Below are positions 16,501 through 24,691 of a DNA stretch of 47,009 nucleotides, in pieces. A program made the position numbers and the translations under genes. The notes beneath the pieces were generated by a model, which ran no database searches, was not told where the DNA came from, and saw only the letters and a program-made list of their open reading frames with translations. The stretch covers positions 1-47,009 of the forward strand of contig DASTKT010000192.1 of assembly GCA_035715725.1 (NCBI GenBank), given 5' to 3'. Source of the stretch: JADGGV01 sp035715725 (GTDB lineage: Bacteria > Gemmatimonadota > Gemmatimonadetes > Longimicrobiales > RSA9). Position 1 is the first letter of the stretch. Each line of letters starts with the position of its first letter.

Positions 16501-16833
16501 CTGAACCGGAAGAACATCCTCGACCTGTTCACGGGCACGGGCTCGCCGACGAACCCGGGGATCAATTTCGTCAATCAGAACACGAACGAGGCCTCGCGGA
16601 TCCCGGGGACCGACATCGACCTGGCGAAGATGCCGGTGAACAACGCCTCGGACCTGACGAGGAAGGCGCTCTTCTCGCGGCGCGAGCAGTTCTTCGGCAA
16701 CGGCGACGGCGTCTTCACCGTCCAGGAGCAGCAGTACAGCTCGCTGCAGTCGTTCATCGCCACCGGCACCGTCAGCGGCACGTTCTTCGACGAGCCGCGG
16801 CAGGTCCGCCTTGGCATCGAGTGGCGCTTCTAA
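13600..16833 (+). CDS. TonB-dependent outer-membrane receptor with N-terminal carboxypeptidase-regulatory domain
   Basis: 1077 aa. Energised outer-membrane transporter or channel. Signal peptide 1-29 (cleavage after ASAQ). A CarboxypepD_reg-like beta-sandwich at about 33-112 starts VDGRVLDAATGQPLVGAQV. The plug at about 150-240 includes VYLDGVLVRDF and GGFGAEYGQASSGVINLVSKGG. A long 22-strand barrel region ends VRLGIEWRF with a terminal Phe. It is closer to the Oar-like receptors than to SusC: the plug is short and no SusD partner follows. A good ribosome site (GGAGGA) precedes the ATG. A 12-bp hairpin and 69 bases separate it from the next gene, which encodes a large secreted protein, then a PorV/PorQ-family protein. 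The three probably form one operon. Substrate unknown. Confidence 0.9.
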   Translation: MHVTTRRGGACAFLVALLVALMVGPASAQQTTGKVDGRVLDAATGQPLVGAQVTIVGTTLGNITDRTGYFFINNVPAGLHNVQAQYIGYRNVTITDQRVLAGQTMTLNFQLPQEAVALEAITVRGEANPLVPRDQTSSKAATTGDVVDALPVPDVRAVVALQPGVVETNDFRGQVIRGGRPGEAAVYLDGVLVRDFNIGSQSQVTLQTNAVEEVDVLLGGFGAEYGQASSGVINLVSKGGSTKWTGALAFETDQVTIGKSYGYSRAEASISGPLLGEKLGFTLAGTAIGQEDVRPTFLGADAGLMPYQDIVTGETKTIAITPAKYFTETPDFDTFVNGSDTVKLRHYEQITGLGDKRPYNNGDEYNLNLTFRGSPTKTTRFNLGGTIARDQRRIFSTAFIARPEGMAGRRNKNYLLRAGLEQILFQGADRGATLRLNVAYGQDQAYQGNMGETLADTLAILKGDKYPLKGDLLGFTFADFKFPFEGKYTLAKFLDRYKAMQEDPSLSYLVPFEALINPATGEPYTVQEAANLYQTRSTNDNPYGINEFTTAGFAGFAYRQEKTASARADLDWQANRYNRIGIGAEVYKKDLDYVGGSSFRSDALGTISPTSPAFQNVYTAKPTIGGFYAKDKLDLGEIVVELGARLDMFSSDVSYPKLPGFVLPTRNAATGELITPEFEKQKTQWLLSPRLGVAFPVTDNTQFRLSYGHFTQVPALNFLFGGTLLDLNKTNANSVFGRPIKFGRTIGYEFGITHSFDPMTVLDVSGYAREKQGDVAFRVQNFDIPSLGTKPVKVLTNADFGYTRGLDLRLSRRISNSVGIQLNYSFLTSQGTGSDPTAYVGSIGRLVDPINGSEVPPPESTIPTDFDQRHKISASGAVTTPKNIAENSPVANALLKDLNVTLAFRANSGLPYTRSSTPGATIGGGETFEEPLNASRLPWTYDLSGRLGRQFTVGRNNFLAYIDGRNILNRKNILDLFTGTGSPTNPGINFVNQNTNEASRIPGTDIDLAKMPVNNASDLTRKALFSRREQFFGNGDGVFTVQEQQYSSLQSFIATGTVSGTFFDEPRQVRLGIEWRF

Positions 16834-16844
16834 TCGAACCCGGG

Positions 16845-16875
16845 GTGCAGGCGCGCGGCGGGAGCGCGCCTGCAC
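16845..16875 (+). terminator. Intergenic hairpin within the outer-membrane operon
   Basis: Perfect 12-bp stem (GTGCAGGCGCGC at 16845-16856, complement at 16864-16875) with a 7-base loop. It starts 11 bases after the receptor stop. There is no T-run, so it may act as a partial terminator or mRNA-stabilising hairpin that sets different expression levels for the receptor and downstream genes. Confidence 0.55.
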
Positions 16876-16902
16876 GTCCTTCCTGACGGAGGAACGCGGT
16901 CC

Positions 16903-19900
16903 ATGGTACGTAACCGACTGATGCGCTGGGTCTTGCCACTTCTGGCGCTGGTGCTCTGCGCGGGGGGTCTCGCCGCGCAGAACACGCGCGAGAAGTGGGA
17001 GGCCAAGCAGCGAAAGCAAAGCGCCTTCAACCTGGGCGCCGAAGACAACTTCACGTACAACGTCAACAACTGGCTCTGCGGCGACAACAATCGCGGCGAG
17101 ATCTGCACGAACACGTTCGGCAGCACGACGGGCGGCGGCGGCTACTGGCCGGCCGGTACGGGGAACCAGTACGTGTTCTCCGCCGGGCTGCAGTGGGCCG
17201 CGCGCGACCCGCTCGACCCGACGAAGTTCGCGGCGGCGTTCTGCTTCAACGTCGGCGCGGGGAACGAGGCGTGCCGCGGGCTGAGCCCGGTGTACCACTC
17301 GGACAGCCCGGACGACTTGGCCAATTGGCCGGACGCCTGCTACCTGTACAACCCGCAGACGGGTGAGCGGGTGCAGGCGCTGTCGCAGCTCGACACCTGC
17401 ACGCGCTACTGGGATGGCGACCCGTCGTCCACGGTCCCCGGCGGCCACCCGCTCGGGATCGAGGTGACGCAGCACTCGCTCGCGTTCACGCTGACGGGCT
17501 TCCGCGACATGCTCTTCTTCATCTTCAAGCTGAAGAACGTGTCGAACACGGCGGCGTTCAAGACGGCGAACCCGAGCGCGCCGGCCGCCGGCTGGACGAT
17601 CAAGGACCTGTACGTGGCGTTCGGCTCGGACCACGACGTGTCCTTCACGCAGTCGGGCGAGAACTTCGGGACGTTCGTGCCGTTCCTGCGCGCGGGCGTT
17701 CCGCTCTTCCTCGGCACGATCTGGCAGTCCGACTTCGTGACGACGGACTTCACGCCATACGCGCAGTGCGGCTTCTGCTCGAACCCGGGCTTCGTCGGCT
17801 CGACGTTCCTGCGCTCGCCGTACAATACGACGGGCGACACGATCCGCACGAACACGGCGGGGATCACCCGCGTGATCCCGCCGATCGCGCCGAAGGACCT
17901 CGAGCCGCTGCGGCTCGCGGCCGCGAAGGGTGACACGGTCGCGGCGAACAAGCTGACGCAGTACGAGATCGGGCAGAGCTTCGCCTCGCTCACCACGAAC
18001 GGCGCGCCGTTCCCCGACCCGAGCAACGCCGGCCAGGCGTGGCGCTACTACTCGGGCAAGCTGAACGCGCAGGAGGCGTCGCAGGTCGCGGGCTCGCCGG
18101 CCGGCTTCGGCTACGTGAACCAGCCGACGCCGAACGACACGCGCCTCTTCCACGCCACGGGCCCGATCACGCTGGCGCCGGGGGATTCAGCGGACATCAT
18201 CGTCGGCCTGGTGGCCGGGGCGCCGGTGGTGAACGTGCAGGGCATCAACTTCGCGCAGGGGAACGACATCCCGCACGGGCTGCCGGGCGACACGGCGCGC
18301 CCGATCGAGAAGCTCATGGGGCGCGGCATCGAGACGACGAACTACCCGTCGCTCTTCAAGGCCGTGCTGGATGCGCGTCAGCTCTTCGCGACGAACTTCC
18401 TGCTGCCGAGCCCGCCGCCCGCTCCGACGGTGACGGTGCTCCCCGGCAACCACGAGAACAAGATCGTCTGGAGCGACGAGGCGGTGAACGCCTCGGACCC
18501 GTACGCCCCGATCGCCGCCCAGCGCGGCATCCCCGGCTTCCGCTCGAAGGACTTCGAGGGGTACCGTGTGTGGCGGAAGGTGCGCGCGAACGCGGCATGG
18601 GAGCTGATCGCGCAGTATGACGCGAAGAACGGGATCGGCCCGGTGGTCACGGCGGTCGACACCGTCGTCAATCAGGAGGGGCAGGTCGTCGTGGTGAAGG
18701 CGGACACCGCCGCCTTCTGCGGCACCAAGACGTCGGAGACGACGGAGAAGGCGTCGTGCGCGACGGACACGGGGCTGCGCTTCAGCCTGATCGACCGGGG
18801 CGGGACATTCCCGGACCCGTCGAGCGGCCCCGGCCTCATGAACGGCGTCACCTACTTCTACACGGTGACGGCGTTCGACGTGAACACGCCGTTCGCGCCG
18901 GGCGGCAGCTCGCTGCAGTCCGGGCAGCGGCTGAGCGGCCTTGCCCAGTCGGTCGGCGGCGCGGCGGGCACGCCCCGCAGCGATGCGCCGAACGTGACGG
19001 TGGCCTCGTTCGCGACGACGGTTACCGGCTCGGACAACACCGTGCTGAACACGACCGCGGCCGCTCCGACCATCGACGCGCAGACGGGGAAATTCTCCGG
19101 CCCGATGCCGCCGACGAACGGGATCTCGGTGGCGGTCGAGCCGTTCATCCCCGAGATCGTGACCGCCGGCGGGAGCGCCACGATCACGATCGACAGCATT
19201 GTGCCCGGCAACCCGGTCGCCGGGCAGAACCCGGTCTACTACCTGACGGCGGCGACGCCGGCGGGCACGCAGAAGAAGTCGGTCGAGGTGCCGGTCGGCT
19301 TCACGGACGAGGGGCCGGTCGCGACCTCGCTCGGCTTCGACCTGGTCAAGGCCGATCAGACGTTCGCCAGCCGCTTCGGCGTGAGCGCGGCGCCGGTCAA
19401 GCTCGGCGTCGAGGCCGCCCTCAAGGCGACCAGCAACTACTTCCTCTCGGGGATGGGTCGCGGCTGGGTCAACGGCGCCTCGACCGGCGGTGCGGACATG
19501 TCGCCGTTCAACGGCGGGCGCTGGTTCGTCTCGGGGCAGAGCGAGCCCGCCGATCCGAATGCCGGCGAGAAGCCGATCGCGTGCCTCTCGTTCGACGAGT
19601 GCACCGGTATCCCGGGTGGGCTCTTCGCGGGCGACATTCCCGGCTACCGGATCTTCCCGGTGATGGGCTACCTGACGGTGCCGAGCGGTGCTCGTGACCT
19701 CGAGGGTGTCTGGTCGACCGTGACGCGCGCGGCCGACATCGAGGTGACGTGGGGGGCGAACGGCAAGCCGACCAGCGTGATCGACCTCACGCACCACGTG
19801 AGCGTCCCCTTCAGCACGGACTTCCGCTCGAGCTGGGGCTTCCTCACGCCCGCGTCGTTCGCGGGCGTGGACGCCGCGAGCACGCCGGACGGCGACAACG

Positions 19901-20643
19901 CGGTGATCACGGCCAGCGACTGGACGTGCGTGGCACCGCAGAACCAGTTCGCGATCGAGGAGAACGTCGAGTTCGCCGAGTACTGCACGGACCCGGCCGG
20001 GGCCAGGCTGCAGGATGCGGCGGTGATCGCGCCGATCGACTCGACGTGGGCCGGCGGCGGCACGAACAGCCGCGCCCGCGGCGCGGCGGCGGGGCGCAAG
20101 CCGGGCTTCGCGATGTTCATCAACGGCCGCGGCTACTTCTTCTTCGGCGACCAGCTCCCGGCGGCGGGCGCGAAGTGGACGCTGCGCACGTACTCGGGCG
20201 CGATCGACGCGGCCGCCAATGATGCCAGCACGGACGTGGCCGGCTACGCCTTCGGCGCGGATGTGCGGCCACCGGCGGTGCCGGGGCTGAAGGCCACCGT
20301 GGCGCTGACCGCGACGTCGGTCGACGAGACGAAGCGGACGGTGGCGGACGTGCACACGGTGCCGGACCCGTTCATCGCCACGAGCGGGCTGCAGACCACG
20401 GGGGCGAGCCGGCACATCCAGTTCGTGAACCTGCCGGACAAGGCGACGATCCGGATCTACAGCCTCTCGGGCGTCCTCGTCGCCGCGCTGCAGCACGACG
20501 ATCCGGCGGGCGGGGGGAGCCGCGACTGGGACCTGCGGAACCGCAACAACCAGTTCGTCGCCAGCGGCGTGTACTTCTTCTACGTGAACACGCCGGACGG
20601 GAAGAGCAAGGTCGGGAAGTTCACCATCATCCAGGCTCCGTGA
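16903..20643 (+). CDS. Large secreted/surface protein with FlgD/T9SS-like C-terminal domain
   Basis: 1246 aa. Signal peptide 1-26 (LVLCAGGLAAQ). The mature chain has no close family that I recognise. It contains many Gly/Asp/Thr-rich beta segments. A fibronectin-III-like region near 500-660 includes KIVWSDEA, FEGYRVWRKV and GVTYFYTVTAFD. The last ~75 residues (ATIRIYSLSGVLVA ... DWDLRNRNNQFVASGVYFF ... KVGKFTII) are a typical FlgD-Ig/type IX secretion C-terminal domain, which in Bacteroidota directs export and cell-surface anchoring. Ribosome site GGAGG lies upstream of the ATG at 16903. The position between a TonB-dependent receptor and a PorV/PorQ-like gene fits a surface-exported partner of the receptor. 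Export by a T9SS is inference, as no T9SS core gene lies in the window. Confidence 0.8.
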   Translation: MVRNRLMRWVLPLLALVLCAGGLAAQNTREKWEAKQRKQSAFNLGAEDNFTYNVNNWLCGDNNRGEICTNTFGSTTGGGGYWPAGTGNQYVFSAGLQWAARDPLDPTKFAAAFCFNVGAGNEACRGLSPVYHSDSPDDLANWPDACYLYNPQTGERVQALSQLDTCTRYWDGDPSSTVPGGHPLGIEVTQHSLAFTLTGFRDMLFFIFKLKNVSNTAAFKTANPSAPAAGWTIKDLYVAFGSDHDVSFTQSGENFGTFVPFLRAGVPLFLGTIWQSDFVTTDFTPYAQCGFCSNPGFVGSTFLRSPYNTTGDTIRTNTAGITRVIPPIAPKDLEPLRLAAAKGDTVAANKLTQYEIGQSFASLTTNGAPFPDPSNAGQAWRYYSGKLNAQEASQVAGSPAGFGYVNQPTPNDTRLFHATGPITLAPGDSADIIVGLVAGAPVVNVQGINFAQGNDIPHGLPGDTARPIEKLMGRGIETTNYPSLFKAVLDARQLFATNFLLPSPPPAPTVTVLPGNHENKIVWSDEAVNASDPYAPIAAQRGIPGFRSKDFEGYRVWRKVRANAAWELIAQYDAKNGIGPVVTAVDTVVNQEGQVVVVKADTAAFCGTKTSETTEKASCATDTGLRFSLIDRGGTFPDPSSGPGLMNGVTYFYTVTAFDVNTPFAPGGSSLQSGQRLSGLAQSVGGAAGTPRSDAPNVTVASFATTVTGSDNTVLNTTAAAPTIDAQTGKFSGPMPPTNGISVAVEPFIPEIVTAGGSATITIDSIVPGNPVAGQNPVYYLTAATPAGTQKKSVEVPVGFTDEGPVATSLGFDLVKADQTFASRFGVSAAPVKLGVEAALKATSNYFLSGMGRGWVNGASTGGADMSPFNGGRWFVSGQSEPADPNAGEKPIACLSFDECTGIPGGLFAGDIPGYRIFPVMGYLTVPSGARDLEGVWSTVTRAADIEVTWGANGKPTSVIDLTHHVSVPFSTDFRSSWGFLTPASFAGVDAASTPDGDNAVITASDWTCVAPQNQFAIEENVEFAEYCTDPAGARLQDAAVIAPIDSTWAGGGTNSRARGAAAGRKPGFAMFINGRGYFFFGDQLPAAGAKWTLRTYSGAIDAAANDASTDVAGYAFGADVRPPAVPGLKATVALTATSVDETKRTVADVHTVPDPFIATSGLQTTGASRHIQFVNLPDKATIRIYSLSGVLVAALQHDDPAGGGSRDWDLRNRNNQFVASGVYFFYVNTPDGKSKVGKFTIIQAP

Positions 20644-20791
20644 GCCATCGGACATCAACCGGCGGCCGCTTCCGGGCGGCCCCGGCCCCGGTGCGCGAGC
20701 GGAGGCCGTCCCGTCGGGGATGGCGCACCGTCGGCGCACGCCGGGACCGGGAGCGGTCCGGAGGCGGCGGGCCAGAGGCGGGAGACCCGAG

Positions 20792-21916
20792 ATGAGACAT
20801 CGCACCGTCTTGAGCGCCGCGCTCGGCGCGGCCTCGCTCTGCACGCTCCTCGGGAGCCGGGAGGCCCGGGCGCAGGCGGGGAGCACGCAGGAGAACGTCG
20901 ACAACATCGGCTACGGCACGCGCGCCGCGGAGTTCCTGCTCCTCCCGGTCGGCGCCCGGGCGACGGCGCTCGGCAGCGCGTACTCCGCGCTCGCCGACGA
21001 CCCGAGCGCGCTGTACTGGAACCCCGCCGGCGTCGCCCTGGCGAAGCAGCGGGGCGCGTCCGTGAGCCGCCTCGAGTACCTGGCGAAGACGAGCTACACG
21101 TGGGGCGGGCTCATCGTCCCGCTCGGGCTCGGCACCTGGGTCGTGGGCGCGCAGTTCGGCGGCTTCTCCTTCGGCGAGCAGCAGATCTACACCGTGGACC
21201 AGCCGGAGGGGACGGGCTCCTTCTACAGCAACAGCATGTTCATGGGCGGAGCGACGCTGGCCATGAACGTCACCGACCGCTTCAGCTTCGGCGGCACGGC
21301 GAAGTACGTGCAGGAGACGTTCTTCAACACGAGCGGCGGCACGGTCGCCTTCGACATCGGCAGCAACTACCACACGACGGTGGCCGGCCGGCCGTTCCGG
21401 GCGGCGTTCAGCCTGCTGAACCTGGGCGGCAACATCCGGCTCTCCGGCTCCGCGCTCGGGCTGCGGGTCGACAACAACGACCCGAGCTTCCCGGACCGCG
21501 AGGACCCGGCGGAGCTGAAGACGCAGAGCTTCGCGCTCCCCGTGGAGTTCAAGGTCGGCGTCGGCTGGCAGGCGCTGGCCTCGCCCACGAACTCGCTCTG
21601 GCTGAACGGCGAGTTCTGGCAGCCGCAGCAGAACAGCACGTCGACGGCGGTGGGCGCCGAGTACAGCCTGCACCCGTCCGGGGCGAGCGGGCTCAGCCTG
21701 GCGCTGCGGGGCGGCTACGCCTACGAGCCGGACCGCGCCTACACCGCGCCCGGCGGCGCCGACCTCGGCGACAAGTCGAGCGACGGCCTCAGCTTCGGCG
21801 GCGGCCTCGGGTTCCGGCCTCGCGAGAAGGGGCTCGGCCTGAACATCGACTACGCGTACCGGAGCATGGGGCTGCTCGGCGGGACGAACCTGTTCAGCGT
21901 GAACGTGAGCTGGTAG
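20792..21916 (+). CDS. PorV/PorQ family outer-membrane beta-barrel protein
   Basis: 374 aa. Signal peptide 1-28 (ending SREARAQ). The mature N-terminus (TRAAEFLLLPVGARATALGSAYSALADDPSALYWNPAG) is the hallmark of the PorV/PorQ (UPF0164, FadL-like) family. The C-terminus is barrel strands, ending GTNLFSVNVSW. In Bacteroidota PorV is the shuttle that brings type IX secretion substrates to the surface attachment complex. Start: the ATG at 20792 opens the signal peptide and has GGGAG upstream; an earlier in-frame start at 20720 would add 24 Arg-rich residues. The gene follows one encoding a protein with a T9SS-like C-terminal domain, and the gene pairing supports a functional link. Confidence 0.88.
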   Translation: MRHRTVLSAALGAASLCTLLGSREARAQAGSTQENVDNIGYGTRAAEFLLLPVGARATALGSAYSALADDPSALYWNPAGVALAKQRGASVSRLEYLAKTSYTWGGLIVPLGLGTWVVGAQFGGFSFGEQQIYTVDQPEGTGSFYSNSMFMGGATLAMNVTDRFSFGGTAKYVQETFFNTSGGTVAFDIGSNYHTTVAGRPFRAAFSLLNLGGNIRLSGSALGLRVDNNDPSFPDREDPAELKTQSFALPVEFKVGVGWQALASPTNSLWLNGEFWQPQQNSTSTAVGAEYSLHPSGASGLSLALRGGYAYEPDRAYTAPGGADLGDKSSDGLSFGGGLGFRPREKGLGLNIDYAYRSMGLLGGTNLFSVNVSW

Positions 21917-21978
21917 GGGAGGCGAGAGCGCCCCGGGACGGTGGAGGGGTCGGCCGGGGCGCATCGGCATCGGCCTGC

Positions 21979-22255
21979 GAACGAATTTTTTTCACAGGGA
22001 GCTTGGGAGCTGGGGAGAACGGCCTGCGCCGGCGCGAAGCAGCGTTCGCGGCGAGCGCATCCATTTTTTCGAAGGTGGATCCGGGGTACGCCGCCTCCGA
22101 CGCCGACGCCCGAAAACGATGTCGGGGGTGCACCGGTGACCCGCGTTCCACCGGTCCAACCCCCCAAAGGATGATTCAGCTACGACGAACCCCGCGCCCC
22201 GCCGGCTCAGGCCGTTCTCCCCAGCTCCCAAGCTCCCTGTGAAATTAGTTCGTTC
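21979..22255 (-). mobile_element. MITE-like element, copy 2 (inverted relative to copy 1)
   Basis: Terminal inverted repeats: the left end has GAACGAA, a run of T, then TTCACAGGGAGCTTGGGAGC (from 21991); the right end is its complement (22224-22243), then the complement of GAACGAA (22249-22255). The reverse complement of the interior aligns along its length with 6307-6552. It fills most of the convergent gap between the PorV/PorQ-like gene and the LytTR regulator gene. No transposase frame. Short T-runs near both ends could also act as terminators. Confidence 0.8.
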
Positions 22256-22279
22256 TCACGCCGACGCCGATGAGCCGGC

Positions 22280-23146
22280 CTACGCCGCCCCCGAGATGAG
22301 TTGCCGGATGCGGCCGCGGTACGCCCGGCTCGACTGGAGGCGCGTGCCGTTCTCCAGCACCACGATGTACTCGCCCTGGTAGATCGGCGCGATCTCCTTG
22401 ATCAGGTCGCGCCGGACGAGGAGCGAGCGGTGGATCCGGCAGAAGAGGCGCGGGCTCAGGCGCCCCTCCAGCTCGTTGATGCCGCTGCGGATCATGTACG
22501 TGCGCTCGCCGCAGTGCAGGCGGACGTAGTTGCCCTCCGCCTCCACCCACTCCACCTCCTCGACGCGCACGAAGATGAAGCGGCCGCCCGAGCGCACCGC
22601 GATCCGGTCGAGGTAGGCGGACTCGGCCTCGAGCTGGTCGAGCCGCTGCGCGAAGCGCGCGGCCAGCGCCCACGTGCGGTGCTCGAGCAGCCACGCCCGC
22701 GCGCGGTCGAGCGCCGCGCGCAGCCGCTCCGGCGCCACGGGGCGCGGAAGGCAGTCCACCGCGCCGAGCTCGAACGCGTGCGTCGGCAGCCGCTCGGCCG
22801 GCGTGACCAGGAGGATCGCCGGACGCGCCGGGGACGGCAGCGCCGAGAGCTGGCGCACCACCTCCGAGCCGTCCGCGCCGATCTCCAGGAAGAGCAGGTC
22901 CGGCGCGACCTCCTCGATCACCGCGACGGCGTCCGCCGGCGTCGACACGCCCGCCACCACGTCGATGTCCGGCTCGAGCTCGAGCTGGAGCCTCAGCTCC
23001 TCGTTCGCCGCGGCATCCTCCGCCACGATCAGCGCGCGGAGCCGCCGCGCCGTTGCGCTCGACCCGCCGTCGCCGGGCACGCCCCGCAGGCGGGGCCCGC
23101 CCGCCGTCCGGCTCGAGGAAACCGCGTCACTGCTCGTCATCGTCAC
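22280..23146 (-). CDS. LytTR-family response regulator with degenerate receiver domain
   Basis: 288 aa. Receiver-like domain at about 36-150 and LytTR DNA-binding domain at about 182-285 (VEWVEAEGNYVRLHCGERTYMIR, then FCRIHRSLLVR). The receiver keeps the fold, but key residues have changed. The position of the phospho-accepting Asp in the LLFLD-type strand is Glu88 (LLFLEIG), and the conserved Lys of the LKP motif is Arg135 (LPRPV). The acidic pocket is E43-D44. Phosphorylation is therefore unlikely, and Glu may mimic the active state. No LytS-type kinase is adjacent. A Ser/Ala/Gly-rich N-terminal tail of ~30 residues is uncertain; a start further downstream is possible. LytTR proteins bind direct repeats upstream of targets; the targets here are unknown. 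Confidence 0.88.
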   Translation of the reverse strand: MTMTSSDAVSSSRTAGGPRLRGVPGDGGSSATARRLRALIVAEDAAANEELRLQLELEPDIDVVAGVSTPADAVAVIEEVAPDLLFLEIGADGSEVVRQLSALPSPARPAILLVTPAERLPTHAFELGAVDCLPRPVAPERLRAALDRARAWLLEHRTWALAARFAQRLDQLEAESAYLDRIAVRSGGRFIFVRVEEVEWVEAEGNYVRLHCGERTYMIRSGINELEGRLSPRLFCRIHRSLLVRRDLIKEIAPIYQGEYIVVLENGTRLQSSRAYRGRIRQLISGAA

Positions 23147-23714
23147 CGGTCCCGTTCACTGCCCATCCCGGCACGGAGCGGCGCGGCCCGGTCCCGGCCG
23201 GCCCGGCGGCGGCCGGGCGGCGGCACGGCCGGCCTCGCGGCGGCCCGGCGGCGGCACGTCCGGACCGGCCCGGCCGCCTCTGCTCCCCCGGCGCCGGGCT
23301 TGCCGCCGGTGCCTCGCTCACGCCCCGCGCCGCGCCCGCCCCCGGCGTCGCCCCCTCCGCCTCGGCGGGCCGCGCCTGCACCCCAGGCTAACGCCCCCGC
23401 ACCCGACCCACCGAGCGAGGTGGGACAATCCGCGGACCGTCCGGGATCAGGCGCGGAAAGCGGAGTGGGAACGGATGGCGCAGGGGACGACCCGCCGTGC
23501 CCACGCGTCGAGCCGCCGCGGCCGAGGGGCGAGCCGCCGGCATGGCGCCGGCGAGCACCGAGGACGGGGCATGCCGCCCTCCGCCCGCTCCTCCGCCGGC
23601 ACGCCCGCCTTGCGCGCCTCGCGGCCGATGCGATAGGATCGTGCGATCCGCCAGACCCGAACACGTTACGTCATCGTCGCTGATTCGCTTCATCCCGAGG
23701 CAGGGAGCCGGCTC
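23147..23714. other. Divergent intergenic region, extremely GC-rich, no gene supported
   Basis: This region separates the LytTR gene (minus) and the GntR gene (plus). The part from 23170 to 23300 is simple-sequence GGC/CCG with two imperfect copies of a GGCGGCGGCACG block about 36-49 bp apart. A small hairpin, CCCACC and its complement, lies at 23407-23424. Possible frames are Pro/Ala/Arg-rich and lack ribosome sites. The operator-like palindrome listed separately is near the right end. Confidence 0.5.
23636..23649. promoter_or_regulatory. Palindrome upstream of the GntR gene, possible autoregulatory site
   Basis: GGATCG, two bases, CGATCC. It lies 66 bp upstream of the GTG start of the regulator. 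It differs in sequence from the site in front of susC, so a common regulator is not implied. Confidence 0.3.
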
Positions 23715-24434
23715 GTGACGCATTCGCACGCCCCGAGAAACCGGAACCGGCGAGAGGATCGCACCTCCCACGCCTATCAGCGGCTGCGCGAGCTCATCGT
23801 GCACGGTCGCCTGGCGCCCGGGACGTGGATCATCGAGTCCGACGTCGCCGGCCGCCTCGGCGTCAGCCGCACCCCGGTGCGCGCGGCGCTCCAGCGGCTC
23901 GAGCAGGAGGGCTACATCGTCGGAACCTGCCGCGGCCAGCAGGTCCGCTCCGCCGTCGCGCCGCTCACGCGCGAGGACGCGCACGAGCTGTTCGTCATCG
24001 TCGGGCAGCTCGAGGGCCTCGCCGCCGCCGACGCCGCTCGCCTCCCCGCGCCCGTCCGCGATGCGCTGATCGTCGACCTGCACCGCCTCAACGACGGCTT
24101 CCTCGCCGCCGCGTCCGAGCACATCTACGACCCGAGCCGCCTCTTCGAGCTGGACACCGCGTTCCACCGCCGCTTCGTCGACGCCGCCGCGGGACCTCGC
24201 GTCCACGCGCTCCACGAGGCCATCAAGCCCCAGGCGGAACGCTACATCCGGCTCTACTACACGGCGCTCATCGACGAAGTCGTGACCTCCGCCCGCGAGC
24301 ACGGCCACATCGTCGATGCCATCGGCGGCGGCGATCCCGCCGCCGCCAAGGAGGCCGTGGAGGTGAACTGGGGCAACGCGGCCGAACGCCTGAACCGCGT
24401 GATCGACAAGATGGGCGAGCGCGGGAGCTGGTAG
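23715..24434 (+). CDS. GntR-family transcriptional regulator, FCD (FadR-like) subgroup
   Basis: 239 aa, GTG start with GGGAG upstream. The N-terminal winged helix (about 18-80) has the family pattern AYQRLRELIVHGRLAPG, then GVSRTPVRAALQRLEQEGYI. The helical FCD ligand domain (about 88-232) keeps D147, H151 and H198, three of the usual metal-binding residues; the fourth His of the typical set is not obvious (the segment reads NWGNAAERL). Such proteins usually bind small carboxylates or sugar acids and repress neighbouring transport genes. The next gene, 257 bp downstream on the same strand, is a SusC-type receptor with a perfect palindrome in its upstream region, so local control of the SusCD operon is likely. 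Ligand unknown. Confidence 0.92.
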   Translation: MTHSHAPRNRNRREDRTSHAYQRLRELIVHGRLAPGTWIIESDVAGRLGVSRTPVRAALQRLEQEGYIVGTCRGQQVRSAVAPLTREDAHELFVIVGQLEGLAAADAARLPAPVRDALIVDLHRLNDGFLAAASEHIYDPSRLFELDTAFHRRFVDAAAGPRVHALHEAIKPQAERYIRLYYTALIDEVVTSAREHGHIVDAIGGGDPAAAKEAVEVNWGNAAERLNRVIDKMGERGSW

Positions 24435-24553
24435 CCGTCGCAACCGCGCCCGCTCGGACGTTCTGTAGTGCATCGGGCTCTCGAAACTGCCGGACACCCC
24501 CACAGCAACCAGTTCGCCCTGTGCCGCATTGGCCGGGCTGAGGGGCGCCGGGG

Positions 24554-24579
24554 CTTTGTATACAAAGCGTTGTGCAAAG
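24554..24579 (+). promoter_or_regulatory. Predicted GntR-type operator pair in front of susC
   Basis: A perfect 14-bp palindrome CTTTGTATACAAAG (24554-24567) is followed by a half-degenerate second copy with TTGTGCAA (24570-24577), centres 13 bp apart. The core TTGTATACAA resembles operators of FadR-type GntR proteins. It lies 125 bp upstream of the susC ATG and directly after the GntR gene. It is one of the few AT-rich words in this region. Confidence 0.65.
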
Positions 24580-24691
24580 TCGGTGTGCGCTGCGGTCGCC
24601 AGGACGAGATGTCCGCGACCGTGGTCAGGCGTGCGTACCGGATCGGCCCGCGAACCGAGTCGCGGCGGTCCACTCACACAGGAGGAGCGCC

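Noticed and set aside
15715..18153. 812-codon minus-strand frame opposite the TonB-dependent receptor and secreted protein genes
   Set aside because: Arg/Val/Leu-rich shadow without recognisable motif; the plus-strand frames have signal peptides and family signatures.
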